Notes: a model not told the origin generated them from the sequence alone. Positions 1 to 7,361 are shown, counted from the stretch's first letter. The stretch: 7,451 nucleotides of DNA from an uncultured Collinsella sp. (GCA_902494545.1 CABUTP010000069.1:1-7451), one strand, 5' to 3'. A program made the numbers and translations.

Positions 1-2507
1 TCTGCGACGTCCACCACGACGAACGCGCCCTCGCGACGTGCGCTGATGGTGACAGTCGAGTCCTCGGGCGTGTATTTGAAGGCGTTCATGATGAGATTCG
101 TAAGCACCTGCATGATGAGATGGACGTCGATGCGTACTAGCAGGATGTCGTCAGTGTGCTCGATGGTGACGGTACGTCCATGCGATGCTTGGGCGACATG
201 GCTGAGGGCGGCCTCGATGACCTCGTCGATGAGCTCGGATGTGAAGTTGAGGTGAATGGTGCCGTCCTCGACGCGTGTGATGGCGAGGAGGTTCTCCACG
301 GTATCGATAAGCCAGAGGGAGTCGTCGTAGATGGCATCGGCAAGATCGCAGCGTTGTTCGAGGCTGAGCTTCTCATCGCTCTTCCGAAGGATTGCCGCAG
401 ATCCGGATATAGCCGTGAGGGGTGTCCTTAAATCGTGGCCGATGGAGCGCAAAAGGTTGGCGCGCATCTGCTCGTTTTTCGCCAAGACCGCAGCCTCTTC
501 GCGCTCTTGTGCCGCTCGGTCGCTTTCGAGCGCCAAGGCGCATTCACCTACGATAGATAGGACGATTGAATGCTCGAAGGCTTCGGTCTCGCGCCCCTCC
601 AGGGCGATGCCGATGACACCGAATACCTTGCCGCCGGTGCGAACCGCGAGGTAGAGACAGCGCGCCTCAGGCAGGGTCCGCGTGCTTGCGCCCGCGCGCT
701 TGTTGTTGGTGTAAGTCCAGGTTGCAACGGCGCGCTCGTAGTCGGTGAGCAGCGACGCGGATCGGTTTTCGGTGCCAGCGGACTCATAGAGCGCCTTGCC
801 GAGCGTGCCGTGTTCGGCGGGGTAGAAGACCACGTCGAGTTTTAGCAGTTTGACGAGTTGGTTCATGGCGACGCGGGCGCACTCCTCCGCGCTATGGGCT
901 TGCTGCAAGAGCTGGTTCGTTTCGAGGAGTACGCGCGTTTTGAATGCGTTCTCGGCGGATGTACGGGCGTTGTCGGCGATGCGCGCAGTTAACTCGCCGG
1001 CGACCATAGCGGTAGCGAACATGATGCCGAACGTGACCAGATAGCTTCGGTCGTAGCTGGCGAGCGAAAACAGAGGCGTGACGAAGCAGAAGTTGTAAAG
1101 CACTACAGAGAGCACGCTCGATACGATCGTGCAGATACGCCCCGTCGTGGTGACGGCGGTCAGCAGGGCCGTGAGGATATAGAGGGATATGATGCTGGAA
1201 TCGGCAAATCCCAGATGGCGGAAAGCCGTGCCGATCGCCGTGGCGACAAGAGAGAGGGCCAGCGTGCGAAGCGCGTCTCGGCTGCTGGGCGGCTGCAGGG
1301 CGAGCGCACGGCGGCGTCCTTCGGGCCGGGAGGGCGGAGTCGACTGGTTTGGAATGATGTAAATGTCGAGGTTCGGGGCGAATGTTATGAGCTGTTCTAC
1401 GAGAGATTTGCGGCCGAAGAGGGCCTGACGGACGCTGCCGCGCTCGCCCGTGCGCCCCATGACGATCTTCGAAATACCCGACAGGCGCGCGAACTCGGAG
1501 ATCTGAAACGCGATGTCGTCGCCATAGACGGTTTCCATATGTGCTCCGAGCTGCTCGGCTAGGGCGATATTGGCTGCAAGCTTGGCGCGCTCATTATCGC
1601 TCATGGCTTGTGTGCGCGGGCTCTCTACGAACAGGGCGACGAGCTCGCTGCGAAACGCTTTCGCCATGCGTGCGGCGGCACGGACGATGCGGGGATTGGT
1701 CGGCGCCGGGGAGACACAGACTAAGATACGCTCCCTGGTGTAGTAGTCACGGTTTCCCAGCACGCGTGCGGCGTCTGTGAGGTGGCCGGTGCGATCGGCG
1801 CAGCGGCGCAGTGCGATTTCTCGGAGTGCGGTAAGGTTCTCGACGGTAAAAAAATGCTGTTGCGCTCGGTCGGCTTGTGCGGGACGGTAGACGAGGCCGG
1901 AGCGAAGGCGCTCAAGTAGGTCTTCGGGCTCTATGTCGACGAGCTCGACCTGGTCGGCATCATCGAAGATGCGGTCGGGGATTCGTTCGCTCACGACAAC
2001 GCCGGTGATGGATGCAACCATGTCGTTTAGGCTCTCGATATGCTGAACGTTCACGGTCGTATAGACGTCGATGCCCGCATGTAGAAGTTCCTCGACGTCT
2101 TGATAGCGTTTGTCGTGGCGAGACCCCGGCGCATTCGTATGGGCGAGCTCGTCGACAAGGATGAGCTGAGGGGCGCGTTCGATAGCCGCATCTAGATCGA
2201 ACTCGCTGAGCGCAATGCCGTTGTGCTCGATGAGTTTACAAGGCACGTTCTCAAGCCCTTGTGCAAGATGGGCAGTTGCCGGACGTTCGTGCGGCTCGAT
2301 GTATCCCGCGACGACGTCGACACCTCGCCGCTTGGCGGCGTGGGCGGCTTGAAGCATCGCATAGGTTTTGCCTGTGCCAGCAGCGTAGCCAAAGAAAATT
2401 TTGAGGTGTCCCCGGCTGGTTCGAGTGTTATCGGCGACCTCGTCTTCCTCAATTGCCTTGAGGATGAGGTCTGGATTGACGCGAGTGTCCGATGCGTCGC
2501 GCTGCAT
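1..2507 (-). CDS. kdpD: KdpD, potassium-responsive sensor histidine kinase (C-terminus cut by window edge)
   Basis: Membrane sensor kinase that responds to K+ limitation and phosphorylates the response regulator KdpE. The frame is open for 835 codons from an ATG at 2507 to the window edge; full KdpD is about 890 residues, so only the end is missing. Domains in order: KdpD ATPase-like domain with Walker A GYAAGTGKT (residues 40-48) and Walker B LILVDE (115-120); a USP-like domain (about 260-387) with a GRTGERG loop at 351-357; four hydrophobic segments (about 413-430, 438-453, 458-478, 487-508); a GAF-like region (about 520-660); HisKA with phospho-acceptor H691 in SIGHDLRTPLT; and the HATPase N-box NLIMNAFKYTP (804-814). 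The G boxes lie beyond the edge. It is divergent from kdpFABC, and kdpE probably follows it off-window. Codon use is less G/C-ending than in kdpA and kdpB. No frameshift was seen when I translated it by hand. Confidence 0.96.
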   Translation of the reverse strand, partial: MQRDASDTRVNPDLILKAIEEDEVADNTRTSRGHLKIFFGYAAGTGKTYAMLQAAHAAKRRGVDVVAGYIEPHERPATAHLAQGLENVPCKLIEHNGIALSEFDLDAAIERAPQLILVDELAHTNAPGSRHDKRYQDVEELLHAGIDVYTTVNVQHIESLNDMVASITGVVVSERIPDRIFDDADQVELVDIEPEDLLERLRSGLVYRPAQADRAQQHFFTVENLTALREIALRRCADRTGHLTDAARVLGNRDYYTRERILVCVSPAPTNPRIVRAAARMAKAFRSELVALFVESPRTQAMSDNERAKLAANIALAEQLGAHMETVYGDDIAFQISEFARLSGISKIVMGRTGERGSVRQALFGRKSLVEQLITFAPNLDIYIIPNQSTPPSRPEGRRRALALQPPSSRDALRTLALSLVATAIGTAFRHLGFADSSIISLYILTALLTAVTTTGRICTIVSSVLSVVLYNFCFVTPLFSLASYDRSYLVTFGIMFATAMVAGELTARIADNARTSAENAFKTRVLLETNQLLQQAHSAEECARVAMNQLVKLLKLDVVFYPAEHGTLGKALYESAGTENRSASLLTDYERAVATWTYTNNKRAGASTRTLPEARCLYLAVRTGGKVFGVIGIALEGRETEAFEHSIVLSIVGECALALESDRAAQEREEAAVLAKNEQMRANLLRSIGHDLRTPLTAISGSAAILRKSDEKLSLEQRCDLADAIYDDSLWLIDTVENLLAITRVEDGTIHLNFTSELIDEVIEAALSHVAQASHGRTVTIEHTDDILLVRIDVHLIMQVLTNLIMNAFKYTPEDSTVTISARREGAFVVVDVA

Positions 2508-2514
2508 AGCGTAG

Positions 2515-2520
2515 CCTTTC
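2515..2520 (-). promoter_or_regulatory. Ribosome binding site of kdpD
   Basis: Read on the - strand this is GAAAGG, 7 bases before the ATG at 2507. It supports that start, which also gives the usual KdpD N-terminus of about 35 residues before the first strand of the ATPase domain. Confidence 0.7.
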
Positions 2521-2579
2521 TGAAGCGTTGTCCATGCGTGCATACGCGGTGAAGACGCCACTGTATGCTCGCGAGGTCG

Positions 2580-2608
2580 AGTATAGGCGCACTGCAGCTG
2601 CAATAGTG
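2580..2608 (-). promoter_or_regulatory. Possible kdpD promoter (-10 box TATACT)
   Basis: On the - strand TATACT occupies 2585-2580, one mismatch from TATAAT. At 16 to 18 bases' spacing the upstream hexamer is ACTATT, CACTAT or GCACTA, all poor -35 boxes. Transcription would start near 2573, giving a leader of about 65 bases. The call rests on the -10 box alone and is tentative. Confidence 0.35.
2593..2602. repeat. Perfect 10-bp palindrome in the divergent control region
   Basis: TGCAGCTGCA is its own reverse complement. It sits between the candidate -10 and -35 of kdpD and about 75-85 bases upstream of the inferred kdpFABC start point. It could be an operator for a dimeric regulator or a chance palindrome; no binding protein is identified. 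Confidence 0.4.
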
Positions 2609-2619
2609 CTTTCTACCTG

Positions 2620-2638
2620 CATCTTTACGGCATCTTAA
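2620..2638 (+). promoter_or_regulatory. Candidate KdpE binding site (11-bp-spaced direct repeat)
   Basis: CATCTT occurs at 2620-2625 and again at 2631-2636, starting exactly 11 bases apart; the fuller halves are CATCTTTA and CATCTTAA. Tandem half-sites one helical turn apart are typical of OmpR/PhoB-family regulators, the family of KdpE. The pair lies about 28 bases before the candidate -10 at 2666, overlapping or just upstream of where a -35 would be, which fits an activator site. A related CCTCTTTA at 2662-2669 is 31 and 42 bases away, close to whole helical turns. Assignment to KdpE is inference from position and spacing. Confidence 0.5.
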
Positions 2639-2641
2639 GGA

Positions 2642-2661
2642 CGTGAGCCCCGGCCCTCACG
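2642..2661. repeat. 6-bp inverted repeat over the -35 region of kdpFABC
   Basis: CGTGAG at 2642-2647 and CTCACG at 2656-2661 are complementary, separated by 8 C/G bases. The repeat fills the position expected for a -35 box and lies between the direct repeat and the -10-like box. It may be a second operator; function is unknown. Confidence 0.35.
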
Positions 2662-2665
2662 CCTC

Positions 2666-2671
2666 TTTAAT
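2666..2671 (+). promoter_or_regulatory. Candidate -10 box of the kdpFABC promoter
   Basis: TTTAAT differs from TATAAT at one base. The -35 position 17 bases upstream (2643-2648) is GTGAGC, far from TTGACA, as expected for an activator-dependent promoter. Transcription would begin near 2678, leaving a leader of about 74 bases before kdpF. Confidence 0.4.
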
Positions 2672-2677
2672 CCCTAG

Positions 2678-2702
2678 AAGCGTTTACTGTCCCCAGACGC
2701 TT
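2678..2702 (+). other. Possible stem-loop in the kdpFABC leader
   Basis: AAGCGT at 2678-2683 pairs with ACGCTT at 2697-2702; one G-T wobble and one further pair extend the stem to 8, leaving a 9-base loop. It begins at the inferred transcription start. No T-run follows, so it is not a classical terminator. Confidence 0.35.
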
Positions 2703-2714
2703 GCGAGAGTAGGC

Positions 2715-2730
2715 GTCCGAGACATCGGAC
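2715..2730 (+). other. Perfect 6-bp hairpin with tetraloop ahead of kdpF
   Basis: GTCCGA at 2715-2720 pairs perfectly with TCGGAC at 2725-2730 around a GACA loop. It ends 10 bases before the kdpF ribosome binding site. It could stabilise the leader or affect ribosome access; this is inferred only from complementarity. Confidence 0.4.
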
Positions 2731-2740
2731 CGCGCGTGAA

Positions 2741-2745
2741 AGGGG
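2741..2745 (+). promoter_or_regulatory. Ribosome binding site of kdpF
   Basis: AGGGG lies 6 bases before the ATG at 2752. This supports translation of the very short kdpF frame. Confidence 0.65.
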
Positions 2746-2751
2746 CGGTAA

Positions 2752-2838
2752 ATGAACATCCTCATTCCCATCATCGGAGTCGTCTGCATTGGACTCTTTA
2801 TCTATTACATCTACATTCTGATGAGGAGTGATTCGTAA
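2752..2838 (+). CDS. kdpF: KdpF, small membrane subunit of the potassium pump
   Basis: A 28-codon frame, too short for most gene finders, starting at ATG 2752 after a good ribosome binding site and ending three bases before kdpA. The peptide is one hydrophobic helix (residues about 2-23, starting MNILIPIIGVV) followed by a short tail with R25 and D27. Size, single-helix character and position directly before kdpA are those of KdpF, which in E. coli is a 29-residue peptide that stabilises the KdpABC complex in the membrane. Sequence conservation in KdpF is weak, so the name rests mainly on length, topology and place in the operon. Confidence 0.85.
   Translation: MNILIPIIGVVCIGLFIYYIYILMRSDS
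2823..2828 (+). promoter_or_regulatory. Ribosome binding site of kdpA, inside kdpF
   Basis: GAGGAG lies within the last codons of kdpF, 13 bases before the kdpA ATG at 2842. The spacing is rather long. With a 3-base gap between the genes, kdpA is probably also translated by coupling to kdpF. Confidence 0.55.
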
Positions 2839-2841
2839 ACT

Positions 2842-4665
2842 ATGGACGCTGCGATTCAGTACATCTTGTACTTTGCCGTGCTCGTCGTCCTGGCCGTTCC
2901 GCTCGGTCGGTTCATGGCCCATATCATGGATGGTGAGCATACGTTCCTGTCGCCTGTGATTGCTCCTGTGGAGCGTGGCGTCTATCGTCTGCTTCGCATC
3001 GACGCGGCAGAACAGATGGGGTGTAGGCGCTATCTGGCGAGCGTGCTGGTCTTTTCGGGGATCGGCCTCGTGGCTCTTGTGGCACTCCAGGCGCTTCAGT
3101 CCTTCTTGCCAGGCAATCCCCAGCACCTGCCGGGCGTGTCATGGGACCTGTCGTTCAATACGGCTGCTTCCTTTATAACCAACACCAACTGGCAGTCCTA
3201 CTCCGGTGAGACCACCCTGTCCTACCTTGTGCAGTTCATGGGTCTCACCGTGCAGAACTTCGTTTCCGCTGGCACCGGTATCGCGGTCATGTTCGCGCTG
3301 ATTCGCGGCTTCCGTCAAGTCAAGGAGCAGGGTCTGGGTTCCTTCTGGGTCGATCTCACCCGCACCGTCCTGTATGTGCTCATCCCGCTGAACCTCGTAT
3401 TCGGCATCTGCCTGGCTGCCGGTGGCGTCATCTCCAACTTCCAGCCGGCTCAGAAGGCTGAGCTCGTAGAGCCCGTCGCTGTCCAGCCTAATGCAGACGG
3501 CGGCTGGAGCGTCATCGACGGCGCCCAGATCGAGGGCGACACGGTCAAGGTCGACGGCAAGGTTGTCGAGGGCGCGCGTGTGGTCACCGAGCAGTTCCTG
3601 CCCCAGGGTCCCGCGGCTCCTCAGGTCGCCATCAAGCAGTCCGGCACCAACGGCGGCGGCTTCTTCGGCGTGAACTCCGCCCATCCGTATGAGAACCCCA
3701 GTGCCTTCACCAACATCATCGAGATGACCAGCCTGCTGCTGATCCCGGCCGCCTGTTGCTTCACCTTCGGTATCGGCGTCAAGAACACCAAGCAGGGCAA
3801 GGCCATCTTTGCCGCCATGTTCATCCTGCTGGTGATCTTCACCGGCATCATTGCCGTCAACGAGCATGCGGGCACCCCGCAGCTGGCCGATGGCGGAGCG
3901 GTCAATATCGAGATGACCGACGGCCAGGCCGGCGGCAACATGGAGGGCAAGGAGAGCCGTTTCGGTATCGCCTCCTCTTCTACCTGGTCCGCTTTCACGA
4001 CGGCTGCTTCCAACGGCTCGGTTAACTCCATGCACGACTCCTACACCCCGCTGGGCGGTTTTGTCCAGATGCTCCAGATTGCTCTGGGCGAGGTCGTCTT
4101 CGGCGGCGTGGGCTGCGGCCTGTACGGCATGATCGGCTTCGCCATCCTCACAGTGTTCATCGCCGGCCTCATGGTCGGACGCACGCCTGAGTTCCTGGGC
4201 AAGAAGATCGAGCCGGGCGAGATGCGCTGGGCAGTTGTCCTGTGCTTGGCAACTCCGTTTGCCATTCTGGTGTGCTCGGCCATCGCCTGCATGGTGCCCG
4301 GTCTTGCCGACCAGCTCAACAATGGTGGCGCGCACGGCTTCTCCGAGGCGCTGTATGCCTTCACCTCATGCGGCGGCAACAACGGCTCGGCGTTTGCAGG
4401 CATGAACTGCAACATTCCCTGGATCAACGTCATGCTCGGCCTTGAGATGCTGTTCGCCCGCTTCATGCCCATCATCGGTACGCTGGCTATCGCCGGCTCG
4501 CTGGCCAAGAAGGGTAGGGTCGCCGAGAGCGCCGGTACCCTGTCTACCACCAACGGTATGTTCGTATTCCTGCTCGTGTTCATCGTTCTGCTGATCGGTG
4601 CCCTGAGCTTCTTCCCGGCCCTGGCGCTTGGCCCCGTTGCCGAGTTCTTCCAGATGATTGCGTAA
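2842..4665 (+). CDS. kdpA: KdpA, potassium-translocating subunit of the Kdp ATPase
   Basis: Channel-like membrane subunit that binds and selects K+ for the KdpFABC pump. The 607 residues form about ten hydrophobic segments. The four filter-loop regions expected of this superfamily-of-K+-transporters fold are visible: [11 protein letters not shown] (113-123), GTNGGGFF (268-275), TTAASNGSV (386-394) and CGGNNGSAF (510-518). Other family hallmarks are [10 protein letters not shown] (366-375), [11 protein letters not shown] (446-456) and the end [10 protein letters not shown] (593-602). The start at 2842 follows kdpF by 3 bases and gives a normal N-terminus. The protein is about 50 residues longer than E. 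coli KdpA (557, from memory); most of the excess is at about 201-252, before the second filter loop, and includes VDGKVV (237-242), which also occurs in KdpC. Cysteines are rather frequent (for example C305, C306, C425, C510). The identification is secure; the role of the insert is unknown. Confidence 0.98.
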   Translation: MDAAIQYILYFAVLVVLAVPLGRFMAHIMDGEHTFLSPVIAPVERGVYRLLRIDAAEQMGCRRYLASVLVFSGIGLVALVALQALQSFLPGNPQHLPGVSWDLSFNTAASFITNTNWQSYSGETTLSYLVQFMGLTVQNFVSAGTGIAVMFALIRGFRQVKEQGLGSFWVDLTRTVLYVLIPLNLVFGICLAAGGVISNFQPAQKAELVEPVAVQPNADGGWSVIDGAQIEGDTVKVDGKVVEGARVVTEQFLPQGPAAPQVAIKQSGTNGGGFFGVNSAHPYENPSAFTNIIEMTSLLLIPAACCFTFGIGVKNTKQGKAIFAAMFILLVIFTGIIAVNEHAGTPQLADGGAVNIEMTDGQAGGNMEGKESRFGIASSSTWSAFTTAASNGSVNSMHDSYTPLGGFVQMLQIALGEVVFGGVGCGLYGMIGFAILTVFIAGLMVGRTPEFLGKKIEPGEMRWAVVLCLATPFAILVCSAIACMVPGLADQLNNGGAHGFSEALYAFTSCGGNNGSAFAGMNCNIPWINVMLGLEMLFARFMPIIGTLAIAGSLAKKGRVAESAGTLSTTNGMFVFLLVFIVLLIGALSFFPALALGPVAEFFQMIA

Positions 4666-4667
4666 AA

Positions 4668-4672
4668 GAGGG
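4668..4672 (+). promoter_or_regulatory. Ribosome binding site that decides the kdpB start
   Basis: GAGGG lies 9 bases before ATG 4682. It favours that start over the in-frame TTG at 4658, which lies upstream of this site and would overlap kdpA, and over ATG 4688, which is 15 bases away. Confidence 0.65.
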
Positions 4673-4681
4673 CGCAGATTT

Positions 4682-6742
4682 ATGGCTATGCAAAAAGACA
4701 TGATGAGCCGCGCGGTCCGCGACTCGTTTGCCAAGCTGGATCCTCGCGTCCAGATTCAAAACCCGGTCATGTTCCTGGTGTGGCTTTCCGCCGTCATGAC
4801 CTCCGTCCTGGCCGTCGCTTCCATCTTCGGTGTGCAGGACGCGGGTGTGCCCACCTACTATGTGGTCGCCATCGCGGTCATCCTGTGGCTCACCGACCTG
4901 TTCTCGAACTTCGCCGAGGCGCTTGCCGAGGGCCGCGGTAAGGCTCAGGCCGATTCCCTGCGTGCGGCCAAGAAGGATGTCGAGGCCCATCGCATCGAGT
5001 CCGTTGAGGACAAGGAGCACTTCACCGTCGTTCCCGGCACCGAGCTCACGCGCGGCGACCTGGTGATCGTACGCGCCGGCGAGCAGATTCCCGGCGACGG
5101 CGACGTCATCGAGGGCGCTGCCTCCGTTGACGAGTCCGCCATCACCGGCGAGTCCGCCCCCGTGGTCCGCGAGGCCGGCGGCGACCGCTCTGCCGTTACC
5201 GGCGGTACTACGGTGCTGTCCGACTGGATCATCGTCAAGATCTCCAGTGAGCCCGGCCAAAGCTTCCTGGACAAGATGATCGCGATGGTCGAGGGTGCCG
5301 CGCGCAAGAAGACCCCTAACGAGATCGCTCTGGAGATCTTCCTGGTGGCCCTCTCTATCGTCTTTATCCTGGTCACGCTGGCCCTGTATTGTTACTCCTA
5401 CTTCTCGGTCGGTCTTAACGACATGGTCAACCCCACGGCCGTGACCACGCTCGTGGCGCTGCTCGTGTGTCTGGCTCCCACTACCATCGGCGCCCTTCTG
5501 TCCGCCATTGGCATCGCCGGTATGAGCCGTCTGAACGAGGCCAACGTGCTGGCCATGTCCGGCCGCGCCATCGAGGCCGCCGGCGACGTCGACATCCTCA
5601 TGCTCGACAAGACCGGCACCATCACCCTGGGTAACCGCCAAGCCGCCGAGTTCATCCCGGTCGACGGCGTCGATCCCGCGGAGCTGGCCGATGCCGCCCA
5701 GCTTTCCTCGCTGGCCGACGAGACCCCCGAGGGCCGTTCCATCGTCGTGCTCGCCAAGGAGCAGTTTGGTCTGCGCGGCCGTACGCTCGAGGATAAGGGT
5801 ATGGAGTTCATCCCGTTCACCGCGGCAACGCGTATGTCCGGCGTGAACTACGAGGGCAATGAGATCCGCAAGGGCGCTGCCGATTCCGTGCGCACCTATG
5901 TGGAGGCAGCCGGCGGCGTGTTCTCCCAGGAGTGCGACGAGGCCGTCGAGCGCATCGCCAAGGCCGGCGGCACCCCGCTGGTCGTGACCAAGAACTGCCG
6001 CGTGCTGGGCGTTGTGTACCTCAAGGACATCATCAAGTCCGGCGTTAAGGAGAAGTTCGCCGACCTGCGCCGCATGGGTATCAAGACCATCATGGTGACG
6101 GGCGACAACCCGCTCACGGCGGCCGCCATCGCAGCCGAGGCGGGCGTGGACGACTTCCTGGCCGAGGCCACCCCCGAGGGCAAGCTCAAGAAGATCCGCG
6201 CGTTCCAGCGCGAGGGTCACCTGGTCGCCATGACCGGCGATGGCACCAACGATGCACCGGCGCTCGCTCAGGCGGACGTCGCCGTGGCCATGAACACGGG
6301 AACCCAGGCTGCCAAGGAGGCCGGCAACATGGTCGACCTCGACTCCAGCCCCACCAAGCTCATCGATATCGTGCGTATCGGCAAGCAACTGCTCATGACC
6401 CGCGGCTCACTCACGACCTTCTCGGTCGCCAACGACGTCGCCAAGTATTTCGCGATCATCCCGGCGCTATTCTCGCCGATCTACCCCGGGTTGGACGCCC
6501 TCAACATCCTGGGGCTCACCAGCCCGTTGTCTGCCGTGCTGTCCGCCATTATCTACAACGCGCTGGTCATCGTCGCGCTGATTCCTGCCGCCCTGAAAGG
6601 CGTGAAGTATCGCGAGCTTTCGTCCGGCCAGCTGCTGACCCACAACCTGCTGGTGTGGGGTCTGGGCGGTATCGTGGCGCCGTTCGTATTCATCAAGATT
6701 ATCGACATGCTGCTGGCCTTGTTCGGCATTGGCATGATGTAG
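4682..6742 (+). CDS. kdpB: KdpB, ATP-hydrolysing P-type ATPase subunit of the Kdp pump
   Basis: Catalytic subunit: a P-type ATPase that energises K+ uptake through KdpA. It has 686 residues from ATG 4682, close to E. coli KdpB (682). Visible in order: the N-terminal NPVMF (27-31) before the first membrane pair; actuator domain with [12 protein letters not shown] (150-161; TGES at 155-158); membrane helix 4 with CLAPTTIG (263-270); phosphorylation motif DKTGT with D309; the nucleotide-domain motif FTAATRMSG (379-387); TGDN (473-476); [20 protein letters not shown] (519-538); and [13 protein letters not shown] (578-590), whose D585 and K588 match the charged pair in the fifth helix important in E. 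coli KdpB. S158 of TGES is the equivalent of E. coli S162, whose phosphorylation shuts the pump at high K+. The gap to kdpA is 16 bases. Helix 4 has Ala before PTT, where E. coli has Ile. Confidence 0.98.
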   Translation: MAMQKDMMSRAVRDSFAKLDPRVQIQNPVMFLVWLSAVMTSVLAVASIFGVQDAGVPTYYVVAIAVILWLTDLFSNFAEALAEGRGKAQADSLRAAKKDVEAHRIESVEDKEHFTVVPGTELTRGDLVIVRAGEQIPGDGDVIEGAASVDESAITGESAPVVREAGGDRSAVTGGTTVLSDWIIVKISSEPGQSFLDKMIAMVEGAARKKTPNEIALEIFLVALSIVFILVTLALYCYSYFSVGLNDMVNPTAVTTLVALLVCLAPTTIGALLSAIGIAGMSRLNEANVLAMSGRAIEAAGDVDILMLDKTGTITLGNRQAAEFIPVDGVDPAELADAAQLSSLADETPEGRSIVVLAKEQFGLRGRTLEDKGMEFIPFTAATRMSGVNYEGNEIRKGAADSVRTYVEAAGGVFSQECDEAVERIAKAGGTPLVVTKNCRVLGVVYLKDIIKSGVKEKFADLRRMGIKTIMVTGDNPLTAAAIAAEAGVDDFLAEATPEGKLKKIRAFQREGHLVAMTGDGTNDAPALAQADVAVAMNTGTQAAKEAGNMVDLDSSPTKLIDIVRIGKQLLMTRGSLTTFSVANDVAKYFAIIPALFSPIYPGLDALNILGLTSPLSAVLSAIIYNALVIVALIPAALKGVKYRELSSGQLLTHNLLVWGLGGIVAPFVFIKIIDMLLALFGIGMM

Positions 6743-6744
6743 AC

Positions 6745-6749
6745 GGAGG
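6745..6749 (+). promoter_or_regulatory. Ribosome binding site of kdpC
   Basis: A full GGAGG 5 bases before ATG 6755, the strongest Shine-Dalgarno match in the operon. It begins 3 bases after the kdpB stop. Confidence 0.75.
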
Positions 6750-6754
6750 TTTGT

Positions 6755-7345
6755 ATGTTCAAAGGTATCGCATCGCGCGCACTTGGCGTGTTCGCGCTGT
6801 TTACCATCGTCTGCGGCCTGGGATACACGCTCGTGGTGACCGGCGTCGCGCAGCTTGCGTTTCCGTACCAGGCGAACGGATCGCTCATTACGGTCGACGG
6901 CAAGGTTGTGGGTTCCGAGCTCATCGGCCAGAACTTCGATGACGAAGCCCACATGTGGGGTCGTATCCAGAACGTATCAATTGTCGAAGGCGAAGACGGC
7001 GAGCTCATGGCGTATGGCGCCCCGTCCAACCTGTCCCCGGCGAGTGAGGAGTATCGGCAGCTGATTGATGCGCGCGTGAAGAAGATCCGCGCTGCCAACC
7101 CCGATGCCGATATGGACGCTGTGCCCGTCGACCTGGTGACGTGTTCGGGGTCCGGCCTCGACCCGGAGATCTCTCCGGATGCCGCCGAGTACCAGGTCCC
7201 GCGCCTTGCCAAGGCCACGGGCAAAAGTGAGGACGAGGTGCGCGAGATTATCGCCCAGTGCACCAAGGGCCGATTCCTGGGCGTCTTCGGCGAGCCCACG
7301 GTCAACGTGCTCAAAGTGAACCTTATGCTGGACGGCGCGCTGTAG
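6755..7345 (+). CDS. kdpC: KdpC, accessory subunit of the potassium-transporting ATPase
   Basis: Single-span subunit needed for assembly and high affinity of KdpFABC, with most of the chain outside the cytoplasmic membrane. The 196 residues match the family length of about 190. One hydrophobic helix (about 8-32) is followed by the conserved FPYQANGSLI (36-45), VDGKVVGSELIGQNF (47-61), MWGR (67-70), APSNLSP (89-95), the segment VPVDLVTCSGSGLDPEISP (123-141), YQVPRLAKA (146-154), and the C-terminal VNVLKVNLMLD (183-193). In E. coli the SNL element belongs to a GGSNL motif; here it is APSNL. The gene starts 12 bases after kdpB and closes the operon. An 18-base stretch at 6892-6909 is identical to one in kdpA. 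Confidence 0.97.
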   Translation: MFKGIASRALGVFALFTIVCGLGYTLVVTGVAQLAFPYQANGSLITVDGKVVGSELIGQNFDDEAHMWGRIQNVSIVEGEDGELMAYGAPSNLSPASEEYRQLIDARVKKIRAANPDADMDAVPVDLVTCSGSGLDPEISPDAAEYQVPRLAKATGKSEDEVREIIAQCTKGRFLGVFGEPTVNVLKVNLMLDGAL

Positions 7346-7361
7346 GTGAGGGAGTGGCGGA

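Noticed and set aside
1215..1562. Short + strand frames across positions 46-2552, such as the 115-codon one here
   Set aside because: They lie opposite the continuous kdpD frame, which shows all the KdpD domains, and show no family features of their own.
1..2507. A frameshift or pseudogene in kdpD, suspected because the region shows only short complete frames
   Set aside because: Manual translation of the - strand from 2507 is open to position 1 with all domains in one frame; the gene merely lacks its stop inside the window.
2678..2751. A c-di-AMP (ydaO-type) riboswitch in the kdpFABC leader
   Set aside because: Such riboswitches control potassium genes in some Gram-positives, but the inferred leader of about 74 bases is too short and holds only two simple hairpins.
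3139..4335. A 398-codon open frame on the - strand opposite kdpA
   Set aside because: It is a codon-bias shadow of kdpA, rich in Asp, Gly, Ala and Glu with no recognisable motif.
4658..4681. Upstream TTG start for kdpB giving 8 extra residues
   Set aside because: It overlaps the end of kdpA and lies before the GAGGG ribosome binding site, which is correctly spaced for ATG 4682.
4580..6388. A 602-codon open frame on the - strand opposite kdpB
   Set aside because: It is antisense to an unmistakable kdpB and has the His/Gly/Asp/Ala-rich, low-complexity composition expected from reading G/C-ending codons backwards. No domain was recognised.
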